Source of the DNA: Streptomyces violascens
GTDB taxonomy: Bacteria; Actinomycetota; Actinomycetes; Streptomycetales; Streptomycetaceae
Reading direction: 5' to 3'
DNA: 64,000 bases
Assembly (NCBI RefSeq): GCF_014649955.1
Contig: NZ_BMUA01000010.1
Location: 1 to 64,000 of the forward strand
Both the position numbers and the translations under genes were made by a program. This document shows positions 8,353-16,627 of the stretch, piece after piece (position 1 is the stretch's first letter; each line of letters opens with the position of its first letter). The notes beneath the pieces were generated by a model. That model searched no databases and had not been told where the DNA came from. It saw nothing but the letters and a program-made list of their open reading frames with translations.

Positions 8353-10110
8353 TCAGCGAGACGCGCGGTTGACCGCCGAGATGACCGCCTTCAGCGACGC
8401 CCGCGTCGTGTTCGCGTCGATGCCGATGCCCCACAGCACGGCCCCGTCGATGGCGCACTCGATGTACGACGCGGCCTGCGCGGACGCGCCCTCGCTCATC
8501 GTGTGCTCCTGGTAGTCCAGCAGCCGCGCGTCGACCCCCGTCGTGGCCAGCGCCTCGAAGAAGGCCGAGATCGGGCCGTTGCCGGTACCGGTCAGGACCG
8601 TGTCCCGGCCGTCGACGACCGCCTCGACGGTCAGGGTGTCGCGGCCGTCCTTGTCCGTCGTCGTCTGGCCGGAGCGCAGCTGGATGCGGCCCCAGGGGTT
8701 CTCGGGGTTGGGCAGGTACTCGTCCTGGAAGACCGACCAGATCGCGGCCGGGGTGACCTCGCCGCCCTCGGAGTCCGTCTTCTGCTGGATGATCTTCGAG
8801 AACTCGATCTGCATGCGCCGCGGCAGGTCCAGCTTGTGGTCGTTCTTCAGGACGTAGGCGATGCCGCCCTTGCCGGACTGCGAGTTGACCCGGATGACCG
8901 CCTCGTACGAGCGGCCGACGTCCTTCGGGTCGATGGGCAGGTACGGGACCGCCCACTCGATGTCGTCCACCGTCTTGCCCGCGGCGGCCGCGTCCGCCTC
9001 CATCGCGTCGAAGCCCTTCTTGATGGCGTCCTGGTGGGAGCCGGAGAAGGCGGTGTAGACCAGGTCGCCCGCGTAGGGGTGGCGCGGGTGGATCTCCATC
9101 TGGTTGCAGTACTCGGAGGTGCGGCGGATCTCGTCGATCTGGGAGAAGTCGATCTGCGGGTCCACGCCCTGGCTGAACAGGTTCATGCCCAGGGTCACCA
9201 GGTCGACGTTGCCGGTGCGCTCGCCCTGGCCGAACAGGCAGCCCTCGATGCGGTCGGCGCCTGCCATGATCGCCAGCTCGGCCGCCGCCACCGCCGTACC
9301 GCGGTCGTTGTGGGGGTGCACGGACAGGCACACGTACTCACGCCGGGACAGGTTGCGGCTCATCCACTCGAAGCGGTCCGCGTGCGTCGAGGGGGTCGAC
9401 CGCTCGACCGTGGCGGGCAGGTTGAGGATGATCTCGCGGCCCTCCTCGGGCTGCCAGACGTCGCACACCGCCTCGCAGACCTCCAGCGCGAAGTCCAGCT
9501 CGGTGTCCGTGAAGATCTCCGGCGAGTACTGGTAGCCGAAGATCGTCTCGTCGCCCAGGATCTTGTCCGCGTACTCCATCACCAGCCGCGTGCCGTCCAC
9601 CGCGATCTGCTTGACCTGCTCCTTGGTGCCGCGGAAGACGACCCGGCGGAACGTGGGTGCGGTCGCGTTGTACAGGTGCACGGTGGCGCGGTGGGCGCCG
9701 CGCAGGGACTCCACGGTGCGCTCGATCAGCTCTTCGCGGGCCTGGGTCAGGACGGAGATCGTCACGTCCTCGGGGATCGCGCCCTCTTCGATGATGGAGC
9801 GTACGAAGTTGAAGTCGGTCTCTCCGGAGGAGGGGAAGCCGACCTCGATCTCCTTGTAGCCCATGCGCACCAGCAGGTCGAACATCTCGCGCTTGCGGGC
9901 CGGGCTCATCGGGTCGATCAGGGCCTGATTGCCGTCCCGCAGGTCGGTCGACAGCCAGCGCGGGGCCTTGGTGATCCGGCCGTTGGGCCAGGTGCGGTCG
10001 GGGATGTCCACGGCGTCGTACTGACCGTACTTGTGGATCGGCATCCCGGACGGCTTCTGCGCCTGGGTGGCGTTGGTGACGGGGGTCGGGCGACCAACGG
10101 GCTGGGACAT
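8353..10110 (-). CDS. leuA: 2-isopropylmalate synthase
   Basis: LeuA condenses acetyl-CoA with 2-ketoisovalerate, the first committed step of leucine synthesis, in the cytoplasm. The 585-residue length fits the long actinobacterial type. The TIM-barrel catalytic domain has the signature STDLRDGNQALIDPM near residue 55 (metal-binding Asp) and the HPHNDRGTAVAAAELAIMAG motif in the middle of the barrel. The last 140 residues form the LeuA dimer/regulatory domain that binds leucine for feedback inhibition. The ATG at 10110 has GAGGAG upstream. A short Leu-rich leader peptide and paired stems lie 84 bases upstream, which indicates control by leucine supply. A strong hairpin follows the stop. Confidence 0.98.
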   Translation of the reverse strand: MSQPVGRPTPVTNATQAQKPSGMPIHKYGQYDAVDIPDRTWPNGRITKAPRWLSTDLRDGNQALIDPMSPARKREMFDLLVRMGYKEIEVGFPSSGETDFNFVRSIIEEGAIPEDVTISVLTQAREELIERTVESLRGAHRATVHLYNATAPTFRRVVFRGTKEQVKQIAVDGTRLVMEYADKILGDETIFGYQYSPEIFTDTELDFALEVCEAVCDVWQPEEGREIILNLPATVERSTPSTHADRFEWMSRNLSRREYVCLSVHPHNDRGTAVAAAELAIMAGADRIEGCLFGQGERTGNVDLVTLGMNLFSQGVDPQIDFSQIDEIRRTSEYCNQMEIHPRHPYAGDLVYTAFSGSHQDAIKKGFDAMEADAAAAGKTVDDIEWAVPYLPIDPKDVGRSYEAVIRVNSQSGKGGIAYVLKNDHKLDLPRRMQIEFSKIIQQKTDSEGGEVTPAAIWSVFQDEYLPNPENPWGRIQLRSGQTTTDKDGRDTLTVEAVVDGRDTVLTGTGNGPISAFFEALATTGVDARLLDYQEHTMSEGASAQAASYIECAIDGAVLWGIGIDANTTRASLKAVISAVNRASR

Positions 10111-10194
10111 GGCGTGCGGCTCCTCGGTTTTTTGGAGGGACGGCCGACTGTCGAGCGCAACACCAGATCCCGCGGGGAGGGGGTCGGCCTACGA
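10111..10194 (-). promoter_or_regulatory. leuA leader: paired stems near the ribosome-binding site
   Basis: Between the leader-peptide stop and leuA, GGCCGAC and GTCGGCC (plus-strand positions 10142-10148 and 10183-10189) can form a 7-bp stem. On the transcript the next segment is CCCUCC-A6-CCGAGGAG; its CCUC can pair with the GAGG of the leuA ribosome-binding site. There is no U-tract. The layout suggests that translation of the leader sets which pairing forms and so controls initiation, rather than a classical terminator. This mechanism is inferred from the sequence. Confidence 0.62.
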
Positions 10195-10242
10195 CTACAG
10201 GCCCTCGCCGCGGCAGCTAAGGAGAAGCAGCCCGATACGCAT
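10195..10242 (-). CDS. leuL: leuA leader peptide
   Basis: A 15-codon frame on the minus strand reads MRIGLLLLSCRGEGL and then TAG. Four consecutive Leu codons (CTG CTT CTC CTT, the CTT ones rare in such GC-rich DNA) are what a leucine-sensing attenuator needs: ribosomes stall there when charged leucyl-tRNA is scarce. Leu-rich leaders ahead of leuA are known in actinobacteria. It is too short for standard gene finding. Confidence 0.85.
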   Translation of the reverse strand: MRIGLLLLSCRGEGL

Positions 10243-10461
10243 GATGCCGCAGCCTAGCCGAGGGACGGCGCGAGCGCCGGTCCCGTATCAGTATGCGGGA
10301 CACCGAAACCGATTCGGACAAAAGGTGACGTATGCCTCGCCCGCCCGAGTCATCGGCATCTCGTGGGCGCGAATGGCCGGGAACTGTCGTAGAGAAAGCA
10401 CGCTTCACAATCATGGTGGCGACTAGTGACAGCCCCATGACCCAGTGCCACATTGCCCGGC

Positions 10462-11526
10462 ATGGACGCCACCACCAACCCGGTTTTCTGCACCATCATC
10501 CCGCCCCACGTCTTCGACCGGCTCATCGAGGCCGAGGACCCCGCGCTCGCGCGCATCGCCCGCAGGACCTTCGTCGCGGACGCGGCCCAGCGCACCGAAC
10601 GCCGGCTGACCACCGTCCTCGGCGCCGAGCCGGTCGCCCCGCCCGCGGGCGCGGCCGCCGACCAGCCGCAGCGCACCGTCTACGACGCCCAGCACACCAC
10701 CACCCTGCCCGGCCACAAGGTCCGCGGCGAGGGTGAGGCGCCCGTCCAGGACGCGACCGTGAACCGCGCGTACGCAGGGCTCGGCGCGACCTTCGAGCTG
10801 TACCTGAAGGCGTACCAGCGGCATTCGATCGACGGCAACGGAATGCCGCTCGACGCGACGGTCCACTTCGACCACAGCTACAACAACGCCTTCTGGAACG
10901 GCACCCAGATGGTGTTCGGCGACGGTGACGGCCAGATCTTCCTGGACTTCACGCTGCCCGTCGACGTCATCGGCCACGAGCTGACCCACGGCGTCACCCA
11001 GCACACCGCGAACCTCACCTACTTCGGCCAGCCGGGCGCCCTCAACGAGTCCATGTCGGACGTCTTCGGCTCGCTGGTCAAGCAGTACTCCCTCGACCAG
11101 GACGCCCACCAGGCCGACTGGCTCATCGGCGCAGGACTCCTCGCGCCCGGCGTCCACGGCGACGCGCTGCGCTCGATGAAGGCCCCGGGGACGGCGTACG
11201 ACGACCCGGTGCTCGGCAAGGACCCGCAGCCCGCCACGATGGACCACTACGTGACCACCGGCCGCGACAACGGCGGCGTGCACATCAACTCGGGCATCCC
11301 CAACCACGCCTTCTACCTCCTCGCCGACGAGCTCGGCGGCAAGGCCTGGGAGCGCGCCGGGCAGATCTGGTACGACGTGCTCACCGGCGGGCACCTCGGC
11401 ACCCAGGCGATGTTCAAGGACTTCGCGAAGCTCACGGTGGCCGCGGCCAGGGCCCGCTACGGCGACGGCGCGGAGTACCAGGCGGTGCAGAAGGCCTGGT
11501 CACAGGTCGGGATTCCGCCCGCCTGA
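10462..11526 (+). CDS. Protealysin-like M4 metallopeptidase
   Basis: The 354-residue zinc protease belongs to the thermolysin family. The zinc-binding HELTH motif lies near residues 172-176 (VIGHELTHGVTQ) and the third ligand Glu in GALNESMSDVFGSLV. The downstream HINSGIPNHAFY carries the catalytic-His region. There is no signal peptide. Instead the N-terminus has CTIIPPHVFDRLIE, the short propeptide type with a PPxxL-like motif seen in protealysin, rather than the long FTP/PepSY propeptide of thermolysin. It is therefore probably cytoplasmic or leaves by another route. The gene just downstream looks like its inhibitor, emfourin. ATG 10462 was preferred over an upstream TTG at 10453. Confidence 0.92.
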   Translation: MDATTNPVFCTIIPPHVFDRLIEAEDPALARIARRTFVADAAQRTERRLTTVLGAEPVAPPAGAAADQPQRTVYDAQHTTTLPGHKVRGEGEAPVQDATVNRAYAGLGATFELYLKAYQRHSIDGNGMPLDATVHFDHSYNNAFWNGTQMVFGDGDGQIFLDFTLPVDVIGHELTHGVTQHTANLTYFGQPGALNESMSDVFGSLVKQYSLDQDAHQADWLIGAGLLAPGVHGDALRSMKAPGTAYDDPVLGKDPQPATMDHYVTTGRDNGGVHINSGIPNHAFYLLADELGGKAWERAGQIWYDVLTGGHLGTQAMFKDFAKLTVAAARARYGDGAEYQAVQKAWSQVGIPPA

Positions 11527-11571
11527 CGCGTACGCGCTGACGCGGCCGACCAGGGCTGCTAGACAGGGGCC

Positions 11572-11838
11572 ATGCGTATCCAGGTTTCCCGCACAGGAGG
11601 ATTCGCCGGCATCGAGCGCCGGGCCGAGATCGACACCTCGGGCCGGCCCGATGCCGCCGAGTGGCACGCCCTGGCCGAGGCGGCGCTCGACAAGGGCCAC
11701 GCCGAGCCGTCGACCGGCGTGCCGGACGGCTTCCACTACGAGATCACCGTGGACGGCCGCACGGTGCACTGCGCCGACCCGCACCTGACCGAGGCCCAAC
11801 GCGCCCTGATCACAAGGGTGTTGAAGGAAGGCGCGTAG
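11572..11838 (+). CDS. Emfourin-like protealysin inhibitor
   Basis: The 88-residue protein has the emfourin pattern: N-terminal MRIQVSRTGGFAGIERRAEI, a central helix with EWHALAEAA, then GFHYEITVDGRTVHCADPHL and a C-terminal helix LTEAQRALITRVL. Emfourins are cytosolic protein inhibitors of protealysin-like M4 peptidases and their genes sit beside the peptidase gene. Here it begins 45 bases after the M4 stop, on the same strand. No signal peptide is visible, consistent with an intracellular enzyme-inhibitor pair. Confidence 0.82.
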   Translation: MRIQVSRTGGFAGIERRAEIDTSGRPDAAEWHALAEAALDKGHAEPSTGVPDGFHYEITVDGRTVHCADPHLTEAQRALITRVLKEGA

Positions 11839-11882
11839 GCGGCGCCGAAACCCCGGTGCGGGGCGGCCGGGCGGCTGCTTTG

Positions 11883-12710
11883 ATGCGCACCATGAACCTC
11901 TCTGCCCGCACCCCGTTGGATGATCTTGAGCGCTACTACGATGCGGCGCCCAGGAGTTCGGCCCGCGCCGAGGACTTCGGTCCGCTGACCCTCTTCGTCC
12001 GGGAGGGCGCGGGCTGGCACTACTACGCGCGGCCCGCCCTCGGCCACGCCGGGCCGGTGACGGCCGCCGATGTCGACCAGGTGCGGGCCCGCCAGCGCGA
12101 GCTCGGTGCGCCCGAGGCCTTCGAGTGGGTCGCCGAGGTGAGCCCCGGGCTGCGCGCGGCGGTCGAGGAGTCGGGCCTCGCGGTGCACGAGCACCCGCTG
12201 ATGGTGCTTGACCCCGAGGCGCCGGCCGCCGAGCCCCACCCGCTGGTCCGTGTGCTGGGCCCGGACGATCCGCTGCTGCACGCGGCCCTGGTCGTACCCC
12301 AGCTCGCCTTCGCCGCGCCCGGTACGGGAGTGGGTCCGGCAGGCCCGGCCGAGCTGGCCGCCCGGATCACCGCCCAGGCCGGGGACGGCCGGGCCGGGCA
12401 GGTCGCCGGGCGGATCCGGGCGGGCCACAGCGCGATGGCGGCGGCGATCGAGGACGGCCTTCCGCTCTGTTCCGGGATGCACAACCCGGTGGGCCCGGTC
12501 ACCGAGATCGTCGGCGTCGGCACGCTGCCCGCCGCGCGGCGCCGGGGACTGGGGCGCGCGGTCACCGCGGCGCTGGTCGCCGATGCGCGGGCACGGGGGG
12601 CGGCGACGGTGTTCCTGTCGGCGGGCGACGCGGACGTGGCCCGGATGTACGCGACCCTGGGGTTCCGCCCGGCGGGCACGGCCCTGATCGCCGAACCGAT
12701 CGACGCCTGA
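11883..12710 (+). CDS. GNAT-family N-acetyltransferase
   Basis: The 275-residue protein ends in a GNAT fold. The acetyl-CoA-binding loop is visible as GTLPAARRRGLGRAVTAALV (about residues 218-237), followed by DADVARMYATLGFRPAGTAL, the usual beta-bulge and closing strands. The N-terminal half (about 1-130) is a diverged second GNAT-like or substrate domain. The acceptor substrate is unknown. The start is ATG 11883 or ATG 11892; both lack a clear ribosome-binding site. Confidence 0.82.
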   Translation: MRTMNLSARTPLDDLERYYDAAPRSSARAEDFGPLTLFVREGAGWHYYARPALGHAGPVTAADVDQVRARQRELGAPEAFEWVAEVSPGLRAAVEESGLAVHEHPLMVLDPEAPAAEPHPLVRVLGPDDPLLHAALVVPQLAFAAPGTGVGPAGPAELAARITAQAGDGRAGQVAGRIRAGHSAMAAAIEDGLPLCSGMHNPVGPVTEIVGVGTLPAARRRGLGRAVTAALVADARARGAATVFLSAGDADVARMYATLGFRPAGTALIAEPIDA

Positions 12711-12720
12711 CGGCTGTTGA

Positions 12721-12757
12721 GGGCGGCCGAGGACCGTTCGACTGATTCCGGCCGCCC
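12721..12757 (+). terminator. Terminator after the GNAT gene
   Basis: GGGCGGCCG (12721-12729) pairs with CGGCCGCCC (12749-12757) around a 19-base loop. It starts 11 bases after the acetyltransferase stop. Confidence 0.6.
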
Positions 12758-12999
12758 CGCGCGCCGGGATCCGGCCGTGCGCGGCGGATGTTCCCGAAAC
12801 GTTCCGGGGAGCCGGCCGCCACGGAATGGCGGATTCCAGCCATCGGGTGTTCAACTGCTCAACCCTCCTTCGGCAGAAGCGACTTGCCATGGTTGAGTTT
12901 GATCCCGATGGGATCGAAAACGGGAGGACCACCCGCTTTCACCGGGGCCGTCCGGGCCGCCCGCCCCGTCATGCCCCGCCGGGGCGGCCTCACGCGGGG

Positions 13000-13073
13000 T
13001 GCGTACAGTGTGCGCCCCTGCGCACATCTAACCATCTGCGTACAGTGTTCGCAGCGGGAGCACGTTGTACGCA
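13000..13073. promoter_or_regulatory. Operator-like array of TGCGTACA motifs
   Basis: TGCGTACAGTGT occurs twice as a direct repeat (13000-13011 and 13037-13048), and TGTACGCA, its inverse, occurs at 13066-13073. The last site lies just before the ribosome-binding site GGAGGG of the serine hydrolase gene at 13089. The spacing and inverted arrangement are typical of a repressor site such as a TetR-type protein binds. No regulator gene is adjacent. Confidence 0.6.
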
Positions 13074-13088
13074 TTCTGGAGGGAAGCA

Positions 13089-14543
13089 ATGTCGAAGAAC
13101 GTGAGCTGGGACGAGCGGGGGAACTGGCGGGCCGAGGGCGAGTGGGGCGCCAGCGACTCCCGCGGCGAACGCCTCTACCTCGACCACTGGCAGGCCAAGC
13201 TCGACCGGCTGCGACAGACCCACCACGTCCCCGGCGCCTCCCTCGCCGTGCTCACCCACGACAAGGTCCACGAGCTGGCGAGCGGGGTGCTGCACACCGG
13301 CACCGGCGTGGAAGCCACCACCGACTCGATCTTCCAGCTCGGCTCCCTCGCCAAGACGTACACCGCGACCTTGGCCATGCAGCTCGTCGACGCCGGAAAG
13401 CTGGACCTGGACGCACCGGTCCGCGCGGTGCTCCCGGACTTCACGGTCGCCGACGAGGAGGCGAGCCGGACCATCACGCCGCGTCAGCTCCTCTCCCACA
13501 CCAGTGGCCTGACCTGCGACTTCACCTTCGACTCCGGGCGCGGTGACGACTGCCTGGAGCTGTACGTCGACGCCGCCAAGGGGGTCGCCCTCGACTGCCC
13601 GTCCGGCAGCGCCTGCTCCTACAGCAGCCTCGGCTTCAACGTGCTCGGCCGCATGATCGAGGTGATCACCGGCTCGACCTGGGACCAGGCGCTCAAGGAC
13701 CTGCTGCTCGCCCCGCTCGGCGTGACCAGCACGATGACGCTGCCCGAGGAGGCGCTCCAGTTCCGGGCCGCGATGGGCCACCTCGGCGAGTACGGCCAGG
13801 ACCCCGCGCCGGCTCCGGCCTGGGACCTCATGCCGCGTTCGGCGGGCCCGTACGGACGGGTGCTCGCCACCGCCGGCGACGTGGCCCGGCTCGCGCAGAT
13901 GCACCTCGCGGGCGGCACCGCCCCCGACGGGACCCGGCTGCTCACCCCGGGCAGCGTCATCGCGATGCAGACCCGCGAGGTCGACTCCCCCGACAAGTGG
14001 ACCGTCCACGCGGACGGCTGGGGTCTGGGCTGGACCCTCTACGACTGGAACGGCATCACGGGCTTCGGCCACGACGGCGCCTCGATCGGCCAGTACGGCT
14101 TCCTGCGTGTGGTGCCGAGCGCGGGCGTCGCCCTCGTCCTCCTCACCAACGGCGGCGACGCGCGCCGCCTCTACGAGGAGCTCTTCGCCGAACTCCTCGG
14201 CGAGCTGGCCGGAGTGAAGATGCCCGCGCCGTTCGAGCCGCCGGCCGAGCCGGTCGAGGTGGACTTCGCGCCGCTCACCGGCACGTACGAGCGCGAGGGC
14301 GTCCTCATCACCGTCTCCGAGAAGGAGGACGGCAAGCCGCACCTGGTGTACGAGTTCGTCGGCGGCATGAAGGACTTCTCGCCGCCGCTGGAGATGGACC
14401 TCGTCGCGGTCACGGACAAGGTGTTCGCGGGCGCGGGCTCCGGCGCGTACAGCGCGGACTGGATGCCGGTGGTCTTCTCCGAGCTCCAGGACGGCACGGG
14501 CGTCTGCTACATCGGCATGCGCTGCGCACCGAAGGTGTCCTGA
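13089..14543 (+). CDS. Serine hydrolase, beta-lactamase/class C family
   Basis: This 484-residue protein has the penicillin-binding/beta-lactamase fold of PF00144. The nucleophile motif SxxK is LGSLAKTYT near residue 86. The second motif is YSS in ACSYSSLGFNVLG, where the family has YxN, so the third residue is changed. The KTG-equivalent is GFGHDGASIG, the HxG form common in esterase-type members. There is no signal peptide, so the protein is probably cytoplasmic. The last 110 residues form an extra beta-rich domain (PLTGTYEREGVLITVSE), as in D-aminopeptidase or esterase relatives. An esterase or peptidase role is more likely than antibiotic resistance. ATG 13089 follows GGAGGG and the operator-like array, so expression is probably regulated. 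Confidence 0.85.
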   Translation: MSKNVSWDERGNWRAEGEWGASDSRGERLYLDHWQAKLDRLRQTHHVPGASLAVLTHDKVHELASGVLHTGTGVEATTDSIFQLGSLAKTYTATLAMQLVDAGKLDLDAPVRAVLPDFTVADEEASRTITPRQLLSHTSGLTCDFTFDSGRGDDCLELYVDAAKGVALDCPSGSACSYSSLGFNVLGRMIEVITGSTWDQALKDLLLAPLGVTSTMTLPEEALQFRAAMGHLGEYGQDPAPAPAWDLMPRSAGPYGRVLATAGDVARLAQMHLAGGTAPDGTRLLTPGSVIAMQTREVDSPDKWTVHADGWGLGWTLYDWNGITGFGHDGASIGQYGFLRVVPSAGVALVLLTNGGDARRLYEELFAELLGELAGVKMPAPFEPPAEPVEVDFAPLTGTYEREGVLITVSEKEDGKPHLVYEFVGGMKDFSPPLEMDLVAVTDKVFAGAGSGAYSADWMPVVFSELQDGTGVCYIGMRCAPKVS

Positions 14544-14562
14544 CCCCGCGCGGCTGTACGTC

Positions 14563-14595
14563 GGCCCCCGCCGGAACGTCGTTCCGGCGGGGGCC
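14563..14595. terminator. Bidirectional terminator between convergent genes
   Basis: GGCCCCCGCCGGAAC (14563-14577) and GTTCCGGCGGGGGCC (14581-14595) form a perfect 15-bp stem with a three-base loop. It lies between the stop of the serine hydrolase and the stop of era and can serve both strands. Confidence 0.88.
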
Positions 14596-14607
14596 GCGTT
14601 TCCCGGA

Positions 14608-15561
14608 TCAGAACCCGAGCTTGCGGAGCTGCTTGGGGTCGCGCTGCCAGTCCTTGGCGACCTTGACGTGGAGGTCGAGGAAGACCGGCGTGCCGAGCAG
14701 GGCCTCGATGTGCTTGCGGGACTTCATGCCGACCTCCTTCAGGCGCTTGCCCTTGGGGCCGATGATGATGCCCTTCTGGCTGGGGCGCTCGATGTAGACG
14801 TTGGCGTGGATGTCCAGGAGCGGCTTGTCGGCGGGCCGGTCCTCGCGCGGAATCATTTCCTCCACGACGACGGCGATGGAGTGCGGCAGCTCGTCCCGTA
14901 CGCCTTCGAGGGCGGCCTCGCGGATCAGCTCGGCGACCATGACCTGCTCGGGCTCGTCGGTGAGGTCGCCCTCGGGGTAGAGCGGCGGGCTGTCCGGAAG
15001 CAGCGGGATGATCAGGTCCGCGACGAGCTGGACCTGCTTGTCGCCGACCGCCGAGACCGGCACGATCTGCGCCCACTCGAAGCCGAGCTCCTTGGAGAGC
15101 TGGTCGACGGCGATGAGCTGTTCGGCGAGCGTCTTGGAGTCGACCAGGTCGGTCTTGGTGATGATCGCGATCTTGGGGGTCTTCTTGATCCCGGCGAGTT
15201 CCTTGGCGATGAACTTGTCGCCGGGGCCGAGCTTCTGGTCGGCGGGCAGACAGAAGCCGATCACGTCGACCTCGGCCCAGGTGGTGCGCACCACGTCGTT
15301 GAGGCGCTCGCCGAGCAGCGTGCGCGGCTTGTGGAGACCGGGGGTGTCCACCAGGATCAGCTGCGCGTCCGGGCGGTGCACGATGCCGCGCACGGTGTGC
15401 CGGGTGGTCTGCGGGCGGTTGGAGGTGATGGCCACCTTCTGCCCGACCAGAGCGTTCGTGAGGGTGGACTTGCCCGCGTTGGGGCGGCCGACGAAGCAGG
15501 CGAAGCCGGCCCGGTGGGTGGGGGCGGCGGCAGTGTCGGCGGCAGGGGTACGAGCGCTCAT
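14608..15561 (-). CDS. era: GTPase Era
   Basis: Era is an essential GTPase that binds the 3' end of 16S rRNA and checks 30S subunit maturation. The 317-residue protein has the G1 motif GRPNAGKST near residue 27, the G2 region RPQTTRHT, G3 DTPGLHK and G4 TKTD. A C-terminal KH RNA-binding domain follows (about 225-310) with GKRLKEVGMKSRKHIEALLG. ATG 15561 was chosen because GGGGAGA lies at the right distance; ATG 15570 is possible. Its usual neighbours ybeY and phoH are about 10 kb away, separated by the surface-protein module. Confidence 0.97.
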   Translation of the reverse strand: MSARTPAADTAAAPTHRAGFACFVGRPNAGKSTLTNALVGQKVAITSNRPQTTRHTVRGIVHRPDAQLILVDTPGLHKPRTLLGERLNDVVRTTWAEVDVIGFCLPADQKLGPGDKFIAKELAGIKKTPKIAIITKTDLVDSKTLAEQLIAVDQLSKELGFEWAQIVPVSAVGDKQVQLVADLIIPLLPDSPPLYPEGDLTDEPEQVMVAELIREAALEGVRDELPHSIAVVVEEMIPREDRPADKPLLDIHANVYIERPSQKGIIIGPKGKRLKEVGMKSRKHIEALLGTPVFLDLHVKVAKDWQRDPKQLRKLGF

Positions 15562-15701
15562 GCCGCCCATTCTCCCCGATCGCGCGGGCCCCGCCGCCCA
15601 GCCCTGCGGAAACGGGCCCTTTGCGCAGTGCGCTCCCCTGACAACCCGGCCCTTGCGCGGCCCTTGCCCGGGGCCGCCGGCTTGTACCCGCGGGCCGCGT
15701 C

Positions 15702-15755
15702 CCGGGGGCGCCGCCCCCGGACCCCCCGCTCCTCAAACGCCGGAGGGGCCGATTT
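15702..15755 (-). repeat. Family B repeat with hairpin
   Basis: CCGGGGG (15702-15708) pairs with CCCCCGG (15714-15720), followed by the core CGCTCCTCAAACGCCGGAGG. It lies about 50-100 bases beyond the stop of the lipoprotein gene at 15808, so it probably ends that transcript before era. Confidence 0.7.
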
Positions 15756-15807
15756 TCGCCGGGCAGGACGACGGCCCACAGCCACACCCGGCAAACACCC
15801 CGTACCG

Positions 15808-16599
15808 TCAGGGCTGGGGCGTTGCGCCCTGGGCCACCGTGTGGAGGCGGGTGGCGGCCTTGGCCAGCAGAGAGGGCAGCAGGGCCGGGTCCGCCGGGTT
15901 CTGCGCGGCGAAGGTCACCGTGGAGACGTTCGCCCCCTCGCGGACCGTCAGGACCTGCATGTGGAGCTCGGTGCCCGGTACCGAGGCGAGCGGCGCCGTC
16001 ACCCGCATCCCCACCGCCTCGTCCCCCAGCTTCGCCACACTCTCCGCCTTGACCTCGCTCTTCTCCGGCCCGCCCCAGTTGAAGTCGAGCGAGCCCCCGT
16101 CGCAGGCGGCGGGCAGGGCGCGGGAGTCGGCGACCGCCTTGGCCGCGTCCTCGGCGGAGGGGTAGGCGACCACACGGAACGTGAGGTGCTCGGTGCCGGA
16201 CGCCTTCGCGTAGTCGCGGGTCGAACTCACCGCGCCCTGGCCCTCCTTGGGCCCGTTCCACGTCTCCATGTACGTGTCGCACTGCGCGCTGTTGGCGCTC
16301 GCGGTGCCGCCCTCGGCACCGACGTCCGAGTTGTCGCCCCCGCTGACGTCCTCGGACGGGCTGTCCGCCGGGTCCTCGTCCTCGGCCCAGCCCGCGCCGA
16401 GATCCTGCGCGGTGAGCAGGGCCGCGTCGGTCTGCGCCTGGGTGAACGGCCGGCCCCCGACGGCGGGCTTCGCGGCACCCTGGGCGGGCGCGGGTCGGTC
16501 CGACGCCGCGTCGTCCGAGCCGCCGCATCCCGCGAGCGTGGCCAGTGCCGCCAGCACCGCCGCGCACCCCGTCAGCTTTTCCCTGCGCCCCGTCCGCAT
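15808..16599 (-). CDS. Lipoprotein with PknH-sensor-like domain, paralogue 1
   Basis: The 263-residue product has a lipoprotein signal (lipobox LAGC near residue 25) and an Asp/Ser/Ala linker. Its extracellular domain begins FTQAQTDAALLTAQDLGAGW; this 'LLTxxDLxxGW' opening and the single Cys residues spaced through the domain resemble the extracellular sensor domain of PknH-type kinases. A very similar organisation is found in the lipoprotein at 20500. It starts 28 bases after the DUF916-like gene and is probably in its operon. The ligand is unknown. Confidence 0.72.
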   Translation of the reverse strand: MRTGRREKLTGCAAVLAALATLAGCGGSDDAASDRPAPAQGAAKPAVGGRPFTQAQTDAALLTAQDLGAGWAEDEDPADSPSEDVSGGDNSDVGAEGGTASANSAQCDTYMETWNGPKEGQGAVSSTRDYAKASGTEHLTFRVVAYPSAEDAAKAVADSRALPAACDGGSLDFNWGGPEKSEVKAESVAKLGDEAVGMRVTAPLASVPGTELHMQVLTVREGANVSTVTFAAQNPADPALLPSLLAKAATRLHTVAQGATPQP

Positions 16600-16627
16600 G
16601 ACGGTTGCCCCTCACCTGCCGTACGTG

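Larger units (their letters stand above)
12711..13088. other. Intergenic region with hairpin and operator-like repeats
   Basis: These 378 bases have no gene. They hold a probable terminator (12721-12757), an imperfect palindrome CCCGAAACGTTCCGGG (12793-12808) resembling LacI-type sites, and three copies of TGCGTACA between 13000 and 13073 ahead of the serine hydrolase gene. Confidence 0.65.

Noticed and set aside
13089..14543. Calling the serine hydrolase a beta-lactamase resistance gene
   Set aside because: It lacks a signal peptide, its YxN motif is changed to YSS, and it has an extra C-terminal domain, as in esterase-type relatives.
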